64,000 nucleotides of DNA from Hemileia vastatrix (taxonomy: Eukaryota > Basidiomycota > Pucciniomycetes > Pucciniales > Zaghouaniaceae): positions 8,003,712 to 8,067,711 of the forward strand of contig JASXTE010000008.1 of NCBI GenBank assembly GCA_030280995.1, given 5' to 3'. This document shows, one piece after another, positions 32,412 through 42,539 of the stretch. The position numbers and the translations under genes are program-made. The notes beneath the pieces were generated by a model, which saw only the letters and a program-made list of their open reading frames with translations, searched no databases and had not been told where the DNA came from. Position 1 is the first letter of the stretch. Every line of letters starts with the position of its first letter.

Positions 32412-35075
32412 TTGATGCTGGAAGAGGATATTCATTATTTAAATACTAATAATATTGAGAATAATGATTTATCTACAGTAGAGGATTCTGAGTTCATAAA
32501 AAACCTTGAGGATAGCTCAATTTTTATTGCCCCTCTCAAGGCACCAGTCTTGATCAATGAAACCAACATTGAGGTTGTTTTGGATTCTGGAGCTGGAGGA
32601 AGTATAGTATCTGAAAAGCACTTGCTTCAGTGAACCAAGATTATAAATCAGAACTTATGCCTATCATTTCTGAAAACTGGAGAGGTTATGGCTCTGTTTT
32701 GTCCCCCATTGGTAAATACAAAGCAACAGTGTTTTTTAAATATAACCATTGTTTTGTAAGAGCTATATGTTATTTTCTTGTCATGAAAAATGATAATTTA
32801 AGCAGTTGGTTTATGGTAGGAAATGATATTTTAACCAAGTATGGCATAAAATTGGATCCTTCAAACCAATACTTCACAATGGGGATGAATAGGAAGAGAA
32901 AATTAAAGATTTCCTCCTCAAAAAAATTATTAAAACCAGAATTGAACACATGTAATTCTGTAGTTCAATATAAAGGAAGATCTACAAAAGAAATGCCTGC
33001 CCTTGTGTCTGAAATTGACAATGCTTCTTTTGGAGAACAACTTTCTGGTGAGGATAAATATTCCATCATTAAATTGATAAAATCTTTTCCTATGGTTATT
33101 TATCATGGGTCACATGAATTATGATTAGATAAAGAAGAAATGAAACTTTCATTATCTTTCCCATTAAATTAAATACCACCTATTTTAAACAAGAAGCCTT
33201 ATGCTGTCTCTCCCACAAAGAGAAAAGATATTGAAGACAATATCTCTACCCTTTTAAAAATGAATATTATTGAAAAGGTAGTTGAAACACCTAAATATTG
33301 TGTTATCTCACCTGTCGTAATTTCTTATGAGAAAGATAAATCCAGGTTATGTGGTGATTATAGAGAATAAAACACTTTTACTGTTGATGATATCTATGCT
33401 TTACCCAGAATAAGCTCTATACATGCTACCCTACAAGGTTCTAAATATATTAGCTGTTTGGATGGTAACAAGGGATATCACCAGGTACCTGTTGAGAAGA
33501 ATTCTCAGAATTTCCTGATGATTGCTACCCATATGGGTATTTATTAGTATGTTAGGATGCCATTTGGCCCTAAAAACTCACCTTCAGTTTTTCAAAAAAT
33601 TATGGATAACACATTCCATCAAGAAATAATTGAAAGATGGCTGATGGTTTTTATAGATGATATCATTATATTATCTAAATTATTTGAGGACCATCTTAAC
33701 CACCGGTGTAAAGTGTTTCATAAGATGGACGAGATAAATATGACACTTGCTTTGAAGAAATGCAAATTTTGTTTTCATTCTTTAAAAGTACTTGGTCATG
33801 TTGTTTCAGGGTTACAGATATGTGTTGGCCAAAAAAAAGTGGCAGCCATACAAAAGGTGAAGGCTCCTACCACAGTTAGAGAGCTTCAGAAATTTTTCGA
33901 AATGTGTGGATACTATAGACAGTATATTAAAAATTACTAAGTCATAGCCTTACCCCTTACCCAATTGACTAGAAAATATGTTTCTTTTGTCTGGAATAGT
34001 GAAAGACAAAGATCTTTTGACACTTTGAAACACTGTTTGATGTCAGTACCAATTCTTTCTTTACCTGATTTTAATCAACCATTTGTTTTGTACACTGATT
34101 CCAGTTTTATTGGTCTTGGTGCTTCCCTCCATCAGAAACAAGTGATGAATGATAAAGTATCAGAAGTAGTTATTTGTTATATTTAAAGAACCTTGAGAAA
34201 TAGTGAATTGAAATATGGTGCCACTTAACTTGAGTGTTTAGCAGTAGTATGGGCTCTAGAGAAGCTACATTATTACCTAGATGACCAGAAATTTGAACTT
34301 GTCACTGACTGCAGTGCAGTTAAATCCCTGTTAAACTTGAAAACACCTAACAGACATATGTTCAGATGGCAGTTAGCTGTTCAGGAATACAGAGGGAGAA
34401 TGACAATTATTCATAGGGCTGGTATTTTTCACTCAAATGTGGATATGTTATCAAGGTTACCTTTACCAAATTATGACTAAAATCATGCATATGGTTCTGA
34501 GGATGAAATTTTTCATATTCATGGGATATATGTGGTTGATATGGAGGAAGAGCTATTACAGCTTATTCTGGACTCATATGATAAGGACACTGACTTATAA
34601 TTGTTTATTAAATGATCAAAAAAACGCTTTAATACAAGCATTAATTAAAACCCTTCCACTAAAGTACCAGAAGGCTTTGGAAAAAGGTGAATTTTCAATT
34701 GATGAGGGATACCTATATTATAGAAGAAACTTGAGTAATGTTATTGCTATTCCTCCTTCTATGAAATAGATCATGTTGAAAATTTGTCATGATGACATAT
34801 TGGCTGGACATTTTAATCTTGAAAAAACAATGATCAGAATTAGAAACACTGCTTGGTGGGTTAATATGTCTGAAGACACAAAATTATATGTTGAATCTTG
34901 TGATTCTTGCCAAAAATCAAAAAGATTGACTGTTAAAAGAGCTGGATTAATGCAAAATATTTAACCTCCTGATGCACCATGGCAGATAATAGACATGGAC
35001 TTTGTAACAGGATTACCCATTTCTGGGAAAGACAGTTATAACTCTTGTTGGGCTATTGTGGAAAGATTCATATAA
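32412..35075 (+). pseudogene. Pol of element C, truncated in integrase
   Basis: Gag end runs in frame into protease (VVLDSGAGGSIVSEK near 32575). RT follows with CGDYR near 33352, SCLDGNKGYHQVP near 33450, MVFIDDIIILSK near 33645 and LGHVVSG near 33790; then RNase H (about 33960-34420), the integrase zinc-binding block (HDDILAGHFNLEKT near 34790; CDSCQKSKR near 34903) and the start of the core (DMDFVTGLPISGK near 34995, then WAIVERFI). At about 35075 the homology to B stops inside the core and the Harbinger end begins. More than ten stops or frame breaks. Confidence 0.92.
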
Positions 35076-35265
35076 TAGGGGGTGTCAGTTCTTGCAAATC
35101 TGCACTTACAAATCGGCACTTAAATTTGACCAAATACGCACTTAAATAAGTGCCGATTTCCAAAACACACTAGCCCCAATACTGGTGGATTTCAAAATTA
35201 AATAAGTCACTTATTTCACTCAAATCCGCACTTTCTCAACAAAAAGTGCTGATTTCACCATCAAG
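35076..35265 (+). repeat. Left end of Harbinger element with subterminal repeats
   Basis: The end GGGGGTGTCAG is followed by six copies of a motif AAATCNGCACTT in both orientations (about 35094, 35110, 35128, 35143 reversed, 35221, 35246 reversed). Such clustered subterminal motifs are typical transposase binding sites. No matching right end was found in the window. Confidence 0.65.
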
Positions 35266-35384
35266 TCCCATTTCACTGATTTATCAGCATCATCTCATTC
35301 ATACGCAGCACTCCGCAGCATAACAATTCATAACTCAAAAAATTGTACATCATTTACATCTTCATATCATATCATATAAGAGTT

Positions 35385-36649
35385 ATGCCTTCATCACTTT
35401 CAAATCGTGATAAATTACATAAAGCAATGACTTTCATGGCTCTTAAACTGCTCTTGGACTCTGATTCCGATTCTGATTCTGATCTAGAAGAAAATTTTGT
35501 CTTTTTATCAAAAATGGCTACAAAACGTTACCTTCTTCCCAGAAAGCCTCAAGTACTTCATACCCCCAAGTACACCATCCAAACACTTCTTAACCTATCT
35601 ACACCCAGTTTTAGACAGCTGTTCAGGACTTCTCAGCAATGTTTCCTTAAATTGCTTGAGCTTATTCAGGATCATCCTATATTTCACAATAATTCTCAAA
35701 AAGAACAACAACATCTTTCAATTCAATTGGCCATCACACTATGTTGTTTGGGTTCAAATGGTAATGGAGCCGCTTTGAAATGTTTAGAAAATGTCTTTTA
35801 TTTAGGGTATGGTTCAGTTAACACTTATACCAAATAATGTATCACTGCCATCAACTCCTTGGAATATCAACTTCTCACCTTGCCAACAAATGGAGAGCGA
35901 CTTGAATCATCTCAGGTTATGCAAGCAGAAGGCTTCCCAGGATGTATTGGTTTTGTTGATGGTACTATTATTCCTTTCAGCCGGAAACCTGATCAATGTG
36001 GAAACAATTACTTTGACCGTAAAAAGAGGTAGATTTTTTTAACTCCTTTCATTCTCTTTAAAACTAACACAAACAAATATATCTTCTTTATAGATATTCA
36101 ATTTCTGTTCTGCTTATATGTGACTTAAACAAAAAATTTATATCATTCTTTGCTGGCTATCCTGGCTCATGTCATGACTCCTACGTCTTCCAAAGAATGC
36201 GACTTTCAAATGAACCTGAAAAATTCTTTGATGAAGATCAGTATCTTCTTGCAGATTCTGCTTATGTGAATGGAAAGTATGTACTTCCTGCTTTTTGGGG
36301 AGCAGCTTCAGAAGACGGTCAAAATTCCAAGTTCAACAATCATTTGGAAAAGTCAAGAGTCCATATTGAACATTCTATTGGAATCTTGAAAGGCTGTTTT
36401 TCTAGTTTTAGGGAATTAATAAATCCTCTTAAAAATAAATCTAAAATGGAGGCGGTGATCAACTGGATTCTGTGTTGCACTATACTTCATAAACTACTTG
36501 CTGACCTCAAAGATCAATGGTTAGAGCTGTATGAAGATGAACAATTTGATTCACCTCCGACTTTATCCTACACTTTTATTTCTCAATCAACTAGTATAAG
36601 GGCGAAAATTCTTACAATAACACTCCAACATTTTTCAACGCAATTTTAA
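35385..36649 (+). pseudogene. Harbinger-type transposase H2, nearly intact
   Basis: ATG at 35385 (MPSSLSNRDKLHKAMTF). An N-terminal Asp/Ser run (DSDSDSDSDLEE) and a helical region (FRQLFRTSQQCFLKLLELI) precede the DDE nuclease. The frame continues through one TAA at 35835-35837 into GFVDGTIIPFSRKPDQ, then a 65-bp intron 36029-36093 (GT..AG, ACTAAC near 36063), then RYSISVLLICDLNKKF. Catalytic residues are visible: Asp 35958-35960, Asp 36254-36256 (LLADSAYV) and Glu 36368-36370 (VHIEHSIG). It ends at 36647-36649. If the one stop is the only lesion, this is the best preserved transposase here. Harbinger elements normally also need a Myb-like protein; none was identified. Confidence 0.9.
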
Positions 36650-37535
36650 TTTTTTTTTCATTCTCTTCAAATGATCAATTTGCATGTGTTATTCACTGAG
36701 AATGGTAAATTTTTTCACATATTTTTTTGGTTTTTGAATTTTCTGTTAAAGTCTTATTTTTTTATCTCTATGTGTTTTCTTTCATCAACTTAACATGAAA
36801 TTGCATATTCTCAGCAAATGAATATTTTTTCAGTCACTCTCTTTTTTTTCTTCACTCATATCCGTTTTCTCCTCTCTTCCTACATCACTCAAAAAATTTC
36901 ACTTATATTTCTTTTTTCTAAACTCATCTCTCCAGGTAAGTCATTTTATCTTTTTTACTTAATTTTTTGCTAATTTTTTTTTTTTTTGGTTTTTTTTGTT
37001 TTTGTTTTTTTTGTTTTTTTTTTTTTTTGTAAGTGGTTTTTTTTAAATTTATAGGTAAAATTAACCTTTTTTCTCTCTCTCCCTCTTTTCTCTCATTTAT
37101 CCTATTCTTTATCCCCCCTTGGCCTGGGCTTTTTCACACCTTTACCCTCTCCTTGAAATGGATACATCCCCCTTTTCCCCCCTTTGGCTGCCTTATTCCC
37201 CCCTCCTTGGCTCACTCTAACCTCCATTTTCCCCTCTTTGGTCTCATCTCTCCCTTTCTCCCCCTTGTTGGTGTCCTCATTTCCTCCCCTCATTCCTCTC
37301 CAACCCCCCTCCAAATCCCCTCCAAAATCCCCTCCAAATCCCCCTCTAAACTCTCCCAATCACCCCCTCCAACCCCCCTTCCAAACCCCCCTTCAATCAG
37401 TTCCTAACCCCCCCCCCTCCTATCCCCCTCAAAACCCCCCTACCCCCCCCCCCTCAATATCTCATGCCAATCTTTTTAAAATTTGGGAGCGTTTATTCAT
37501 TGTTTTCAAAACATGAATTGTTTTTTTAGTACACA
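36650..37535. repeat. Low-complexity T-rich then C/T-rich tract
   Basis: Poly-T stretches occupy about 36960-37060, followed by about 400 bp that are almost pure pyrimidine on the + strand with many CCCC to CCCCCCCC runs (about 37065-37460). Proline-rich reading frames across it are composition artefacts. The purine strand could form G-quadruplex or triplex DNA. Confidence 0.85.
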
Positions 37536-38215
37536 AACCTAATGGAGGGCAGGTAGAATCTGGTCACTTGGATTCAAGTGAAGAGGTAGTACATTTGTTT
37601 AACCAAATTATATCTAGTTCTTCATTCATTTTAACGACAGATTGTGGCTTATATATGAATTATTTTTAATATTCAGCTAAATACTTTTCAAGAAATTGTA
37701 AAAATGAATAAAGACTTTGAAAGCAGCATAAATCTTTGCTTAGACGCAAACACTTTAAGAGAGAAGTTCCCAAAGGTACACATAAGTCAATTAATAAATT
37801 AAAAAACTTATAATCACCTATATAAATTGATGTTTTGTTTAATATATATTTTTTCAAATCGTAGCCTTCAAAAAGTGTTGTTGATACTGCCTCACATTCA
37901 AGTGAAGAGGTAGTACATTTGTTTAACCAAATTATAACTAGTTCTTCACTCATTTTAACGACAGATTGTGGCTTATATATGAATTATTTTTAATATTCAG
38001 CTAAATACTTTTGAAAAAATCCTAAAAATGAATAAAGACTTTGAAAGCAGCATAAATCGCCGCTTAGACGCGAACACTCTAAGAGAGAAGTTCCCAAAGG
38101 GACACGTAAGTCAATTAATAAATTAAAAAACTTATAATCACCTATATATATTGAAGTTTTGTTTAAAATATTTTTTTGCACATGGTAGCCTTCAAAAAGG
38201 GTTGATGGTAATTGA
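37536..38215 (+). CDS. Unidentified spliced gene with tandemly duplicated exon pair
   Basis: All exon borders are predicted. Exon a ends at 37585 (GHLDSSEE); intron 37586-37676; exon b 37677-37775 encodes 33 residues (LNTFQEIVKMNKDFE.. to LREKFPK); intron 37776-37864; exon c 37865-37909 (PSKSVVDTASHSSEE); intron 37910-38000; exon b' 38001-38099 or 38105 repeats exon b with only a few replacements; then c' from 38189 (PSKRVDGN) to TGA at 38213-38215. All introns are GT..AG and about 90 bp, all junctions are phase 0, and the repeat period is 324 bp. The upstream part and start are not found (the frame before VHKPNGGQ joins a TTTTTAG acceptor near 37537). No known domain. It may be a host gene tail or a second gene of the Harbinger element upstream. 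Confidence 0.5.
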
Positions 38216-38525
38216 GCAAAACGTAAAGCTGCTGAAAAAAAGCTCAGGAGCTGTGAATCCCCTCTTATAAATAAAACAACCGCCCTATTAGTAAACGGAG
38301 CCTGAAACTCTCCCAAGTTATGTTAGCTTTTGAGCCTTAAGCTCAGTTGTCTCCTTTGCAAAACTTATTCCTACTATTATTCTATTACAAAATTACACAA
38401 AAAATACCACTTCATGTCCCTTGTTCACTTATATTTACATACGAGCCTGCTACCCATCTGCGTAGCAGACGGTCTTCAGGCACGCACATCGCATGTAGGA
38501 ATTAAACACGGATGTATGTCACAAT
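38216..38525. other. No feature recognised
   Basis: 310 bp between the spliced gene and the MITE nest. No reading frame, repeat or RNA gene that I can support. Confidence 0.5.
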
Positions 38526-39172
38526 CACTACGCACATGGTAAGATATCCCTGATGGGGATATCCAGCACCAGTTGGAGATATTTTAGGGAGGGACACACT
38601 ACAGCACATGCTTGTTTTGCCATGGGGCACAACAATTATGCAACAGTTGTGCAACAGTTACAGAACAATTGTTTTTGGCACTTAAGACTTACCTAAGACC
38701 TTTAAGTGGTAAAAATAATTTTTACATAATTGCTGCGTAATTTTTGCGCCTTTGTTGCGCCCTAAGACAAAATGAACATTTATTGTAGTGACATAAGGTC
38801 AGAAAAATAAATGTAAGAAAAGTAAGTGCAAGAAAAATATGTGTAAGGAAAATGTGTGGAAAAAAAATATGTGAGAAAAGTAAGTGTAAGAAAAATATTT
38901 TCCAGCTATGGGGAAAAAAAATTTAATTTTTTTTTTCCAAAAAACTGATTATTTATTTCATTTTTTATCTTTTTCTGTTTTTTTTAAAAAATTTTTTGAA
39001 AAAAAACATTCTCATGGTCACAAATGATTTTTCTTACATTTAATTTTCTCACACTTATTTTTCTTGCACTTACTTTTCTTTTATTTATTTTTCTGACCTT
39101 ATGTCCCTCCCTAAAATATCCCCAACTCGCGCTGGATATCCCCATCAGGGATATCTTACTTGGTGCGTAGTG
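38526..39172. mobile_element. MITE X with ~67-bp terminal inverted repeats
   Basis: Ends CACTACGCACATGGTAAG and, reverse-complemented, CACTACGCACCAAGTAAG; inverted similarity continues through GATATCCC, GGGGATATCCAGC and ATATTTTAGGGAGGGAC. Flanked by AAT at 38523-38525 and 39173-39175. A second inverted pair (CATAAGGTCAGAAAAATAAA near 38792 and its complement near 39085) continues the arms inward once the nested MITE 38597-38790 is removed. CACTA-type ends with a 3-bp duplication. Confidence 0.85.
38597..38790. mobile_element. MITE Y copy 1, nested in MITE X
   Basis: 194 bp, CACTACAGCACATGCTTG to ATTTATTGTAGTG, flanked by ACA at 38594-38596 and 38791-38793. The inside is rich in GCAACAGTTG/CAACAATTG-type inverted repeats and GCACTTAAGAC motifs. 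It interrupts the left arm of MITE X. Confidence 0.83.
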
Positions 39173-39188
39173 AATAGATTTGAAAATG

Positions 39189-39569
39189 CACTGCGAATCA
39201 TTTTTGTTTCACCATGAGGCGCAACAATTAAGCAACAGTTGCAAAACAATTGTTTTTTGCACTTAAGACTCACTTAAGACCTTCAAGTGCCAAAAATAAT
39301 TGTTAAATAACTGTTGCGTAATTGTTGTGCCATTACACTACAATAAATGTTCGTTTCGTCTTGGGGCGCAAAAATGGCGCAAATATTACGCAAAAGTTAC
39401 GTAACAATTATTTTTAACCCTTAAAGGTCTTAAGTAGGTCTTAAGTTCAAAAAACTATTGTTTCGTAACTGTTGCACAACTGTTGCATAATTGTTGAACC
39501 TTATAGCAAAACAGACATGTGCTGTAGTGATTGTTGCGCCCCAAGACAAAACAAACATTTGTTGCAGTG
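39189..39569. mobile_element. MITE Y copy 2, itself interrupted
   Basis: Ends CACTGCGAATCATTTTTG and TTTGTTGCAGTG, with ATG at 39186-39188 and 39570-39572. It contains copy 3 (39336-39529). Removing that insert leaves about 190 bp, the size of copy 1. Confidence 0.75.
39336..39529. mobile_element. MITE Y copy 3, nested in copy 2
   Basis: 194 bp, CACTACAATAAATGTTCG to GACATGTGCTGTAGTG, the same length as copy 1. The flanks TTA and ATT are not a clean duplication; an extra A beside an ATT duplication would explain them. Confidence 0.75.
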
Positions 39570-39572
39570 ATG

Positions 39573-39952
39573 CATGATAGGCATTATATTATACATCCAA
39601 ACTTTTGGCCCGGATGTACAGTGCCCGGAAGTGGGTCCTCACAATTCTTACTTAGCTTTTAACAACCACAATACCACTTTTACTTCAATTTAGTCATGGC
39701 TAGAGTAGCCAAACTCACACTGTAAAATTCAAATATCACAAAAGATTAACAAAAAAATCAAACATTTTTTTTAAATTTCAACTTTTGTAAATAATCATGA
39801 TATCAACTTTTTAACCAGTCATCTCTCAGCTTTGAGATTAGCATAGATAGATTCCTAGAGATAAATACTACCTATTTGCAATAAAAAATGTAATAAAAAT
39901 GTAAAAAAAATGTATATTTTCAATTTTTTCATCAGGTCACCTGCAGGTGGAA
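39573..39952. other. No feature recognised
   Basis: AT-rich spacer between the MITE nest and element E. No gene or repeat that I can support. Confidence 0.5.
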
Positions 39953-40753
39953 TGTCACCAGACAACCTACACACAGATTCAAGGGTGTTCCCAAAGTAAG
40001 TGAGATACAAGTAAGAGGGAAATTACAACTTTGAAGCACAGAGGACTACTTTGAGGAAGTGGTTCAAAGATATATCTAAGTAACTGATAATGGTTCAAGA
40101 TGATCTTTGAGGAATAATTTATGTATATGGTAAGGACACTAACTATTGTAGTTAATCTCACGAAGGGTTGTAACTTAATAATCAAAGGGAAGATTTAATT
40201 ATTTTAGTATTTAATTAAATTGATTATTAAGAAAGAAAAGGACAAATATAATAATAGCCTGATAAGAGTTTGACTATTATCACAAATATATTTTATAATT
40301 TAATTATAGAGAACATCAAACCAAAGTAACCCCCTTTAAATATCCTATTCCTCCTTGCGCTGACCCATTAATTACCCATTAACCAACCAGCCACCATATA
40401 CCCACAAACCCATTTAATCCACTAGAGTTCCAATTTACCAATCATCAAACCTTATAACCCTTCTACTCTGTTCCTACTTCCCAGACTTCCTAATTACCCT
40501 CAGACCCACAATAACCCCTTTTGAATATTGCCTCAATCTTAGCACTAGACTGCATGTACATTGCTTATGTTTGAAAAGTATAAGCGTCTTTATTTTTCAG
40601 ATAATTTTAAACATTGAATAGTGCCGCTAATTCGAGAACACAATAAAATGTAATTTCCCCATGGTTGCTTTTTGCACATCGCTAGTGGAGTTAGAGCTTG
40701 AGTAGTGGGGTAGTTGAGGTACTTTCACTTCAAGTGTCACATGATGCATTACA
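39953..40753 (-). repeat. 3' LTR of E
   Basis: 801 bp. On the - strand it starts TGTAATGCATCATGTGACAC (first bases diverged from TGTCACAGAATATGTGACAC in the 5' LTR) and ends GGTTGTCTGGTGACA at 39953. The whole length aligns with 48675-49466. Confidence 0.88.
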
Positions 40754-40864
40754 GATGCCCAGGTGTAAAATGTGAGCTCCATTGAGTGTTGGAATACTTC
40801 ATTACAAAAACTTTTCCCATCATCTCCTCTTATTCTTTTAATTTTAACTTTCTTTATTTTAAAT

Positions 40865-41840
40865 TTCAATTCCTGAACACACCAATCCTACACCTACTCC
40901 TCCTCACCCTTGAGCTGATGGGGGACTTCCCACTCTGCAGTTCAAGACTCCCTGCATGGCCTGTGTGGCCATGGATTTATTCTGCATGGAGAGTACGGTG
41001 TCTTGAGGTCCTCTCAAGAAGTGTGAGTTTTGTTGATGGTGTCAAGTGGCTTGTAACAACCTGGCCCTCAATGATAAGGACAAGCCGTTCACGGAGACAA
41101 AATTTTGGTCAATTGCCAACTTGAAGGCCATTGTCAAAGATATATAGGATGTGCCCACTACTAGCAATTTGGCTGTGGATGGATTAGAGGGATTGATCCA
41201 GAAGGAGAGGTTGGAGATATCTGTTTGGGATATGGATGTAGCTTCAGTGAAGCAAAGGATGATAGAGGAAGAAGTAGACAAGGGTGTTGAAGGTTCTGCA
41301 GAACACACAGGGGAGGAAGCTACCATGTTGAATAAATGACAACTTATTGAGGACAATGATGAAGATGAAGTAGAGGTGGTGGAGAAAAAACCATTGTTCC
41401 TTGAAGTTGAACCTGAATTTGGATTTTATTACTTCAATGGTACTGATTTTTTGTTTTAGGGTATGGAGACCATGGATGAGGTTCTTGTAGCTTTGACCAG
41501 TGGGAAAGTTCCTGAGATTCCTACCAAGGTCAAATGGCTGATTGAAAGTGGGCTGTCAAACACTGAGGACGCTGACTTATCAGTCAAAGTCTTGGATTGA
41601 TTATGGTCCAAGCAACCACACCAAGTTTGTTAAATGTCATTTGTCAAGGGTCTATGTGAAGAGGTCAGGAAAATTGTTGATTTGGTCTCATATGAAATAG
41701 CCAAAGAATTATTGGATATTGGAGAGGTTGTGTTTGCTGAAGGTGATGAAGTGTTTAAGAAGAGTTGAAAAGGAATTTGGCAAGAAATGAAGAAGTAGAA
41801 GGAGTTGATTTGAAGAAAATTAGAAGAAAAGATATTTTAG
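40865..41840 (+). pseudogene. Opposite-strand Zn2Cys6-like gene of element E
   Basis: The frame IPEHTNPTPTPPHP (about 40872) leads into TLQFKTPCMACVAMDLFC (about 40935-40986), a 12-residue spacer with one TGA, KKCEFC, then TGA-WCQVAC (to about 41055). The cysteines give C-x2-C-x6-C-x12-C-x2-C-x6-C, the same spacing as Z1 of family A. A conserved-looking region follows (KDKPFTETKFWSIANLKAI, about 41080; NLAVDGLEGLIQKERLEISV, about 41165), then an acidic stretch (EDNDEDEVEVVE, 41350) and VEPEFGFYYFNGTDF, EVLVALTSGKVPEIP to about 41600. Stops include TGA twice in the cluster and TAG at about 41144 (a Gln-type position). The start is not determined. It begins about 100 bp from the 3' LTR and opposes pol, as Z1 does. 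DNA binding is inferred from spacing alone. Confidence 0.75.
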
Positions 41841-42539
41841 GGAAAAAAAAGAAAAAAAATTATTTTGTATATAGTTTTATCTTGAAAATTGTTTTATTTT
41901 GTTTTTGTTTTTATTTTTTATTTATTAAGTAAAAAGAAAAAAAATGAAAAATTTGTGTTTAAGAGAGAAAATTTTGAGAGAAGAAAAGAAAAAGAATTAT
42001 TTAAGAAACAAAATTTAGAGAAAAGAAAAGAAATTTAGAATTTGATTCAAGATTGATTGTTGAAAAGAGTTGTTTTGATTATTTGATTGTTTAGATAGTT
42101 TGAGTTTTGAGGAAACATAAAAGAAAGTAAAATGTAAAGAGTTTGAAAGTTACAAGAAAATGAATATTAGAAAAAAGAATATGATAACATAATGTGAAAT
42201 TTTTTTTGGAAAAAAGAAGGAAAAAAATGAATTTATTTTAATATATGTTTTAATTAGTTTGTAATTTTTTATTTTATTATTTTATTTTATTTTAATTAAA
42301 ATTTTTATTTTTAATTTAAAGAAATATACAGAAATTAGAAATTAAAAAAGAATAGATAAAATAATATAAGATTTAAACGATTATGAAGTTTAAAATTTAA
42401 ATTTGAAAGTTATGTTAAGGACTTAACATTTTAAGTTTTTAGAAAATAAAATGGAAAAAGAGAAGAAAAAAAAAAGAAACAGAAAAAGAAAGAGAGAAAA
42501 AAAGACAATTTTAAAGTTTAGATTTTGAAGGATATTTTA
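41841..42539. other. AT-rich spacer of element E
   Basis: About 700 bp of A-rich, G-containing DNA on the + strand (many AAAGAAAA, AAATTTAG runs) between the opposite-strand gene and the end of pol. No coding potential seen. Confidence 0.6.

Larger units (their letters stand above)
18861..35075 (+). mobile_element. Ty3 element C, degenerate, host of nested insertions
   Basis: 5' LTR 18861-19689, leader 19690-21460, gag from 21461, interrupted by B (21760-30370), then gag, protease, RT, RNase H and the start of integrase up to about 35075. There it is cut by a Harbinger element, and no continuation was found to the right. The element was inserted in the pol of A copy 2 (junction 18860/18861). 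Its proteins are relatives of those of B, for example KGFKIKKIPLNQ versus RGIKIKNIPLEQ, but with far more stops, consistent with B having jumped into an older relative. Confidence 0.88.

Noticed and set aside
37033..37516. Proline- and leucine-rich open frames on both strands
   Set aside because: Produced by the pyrimidine tract composition; no start context, splice sites or conservation.
37666..38316. Two similar - strand open frames (about 95 and 108 codons)
   Set aside because: They are the mirror of the duplicated exons; the + strand reading has consistent GT..AG introns and phase-0 joins, which explains the similarity better.
36650..41000. Right end of the Harbinger element and continuation of element C integrase
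   Set aside because: Searched by eye for the complement of GGGGGTGTCAG and for the integrase core following WAIVERFI; neither was seen, so no right boundary is called.
41042..41356. - strand open frame of 104 codons in element E
   Set aside because: It is antisense to the zinc-cluster-like gene, which carries the recognisable cysteine pattern and continues beyond it.
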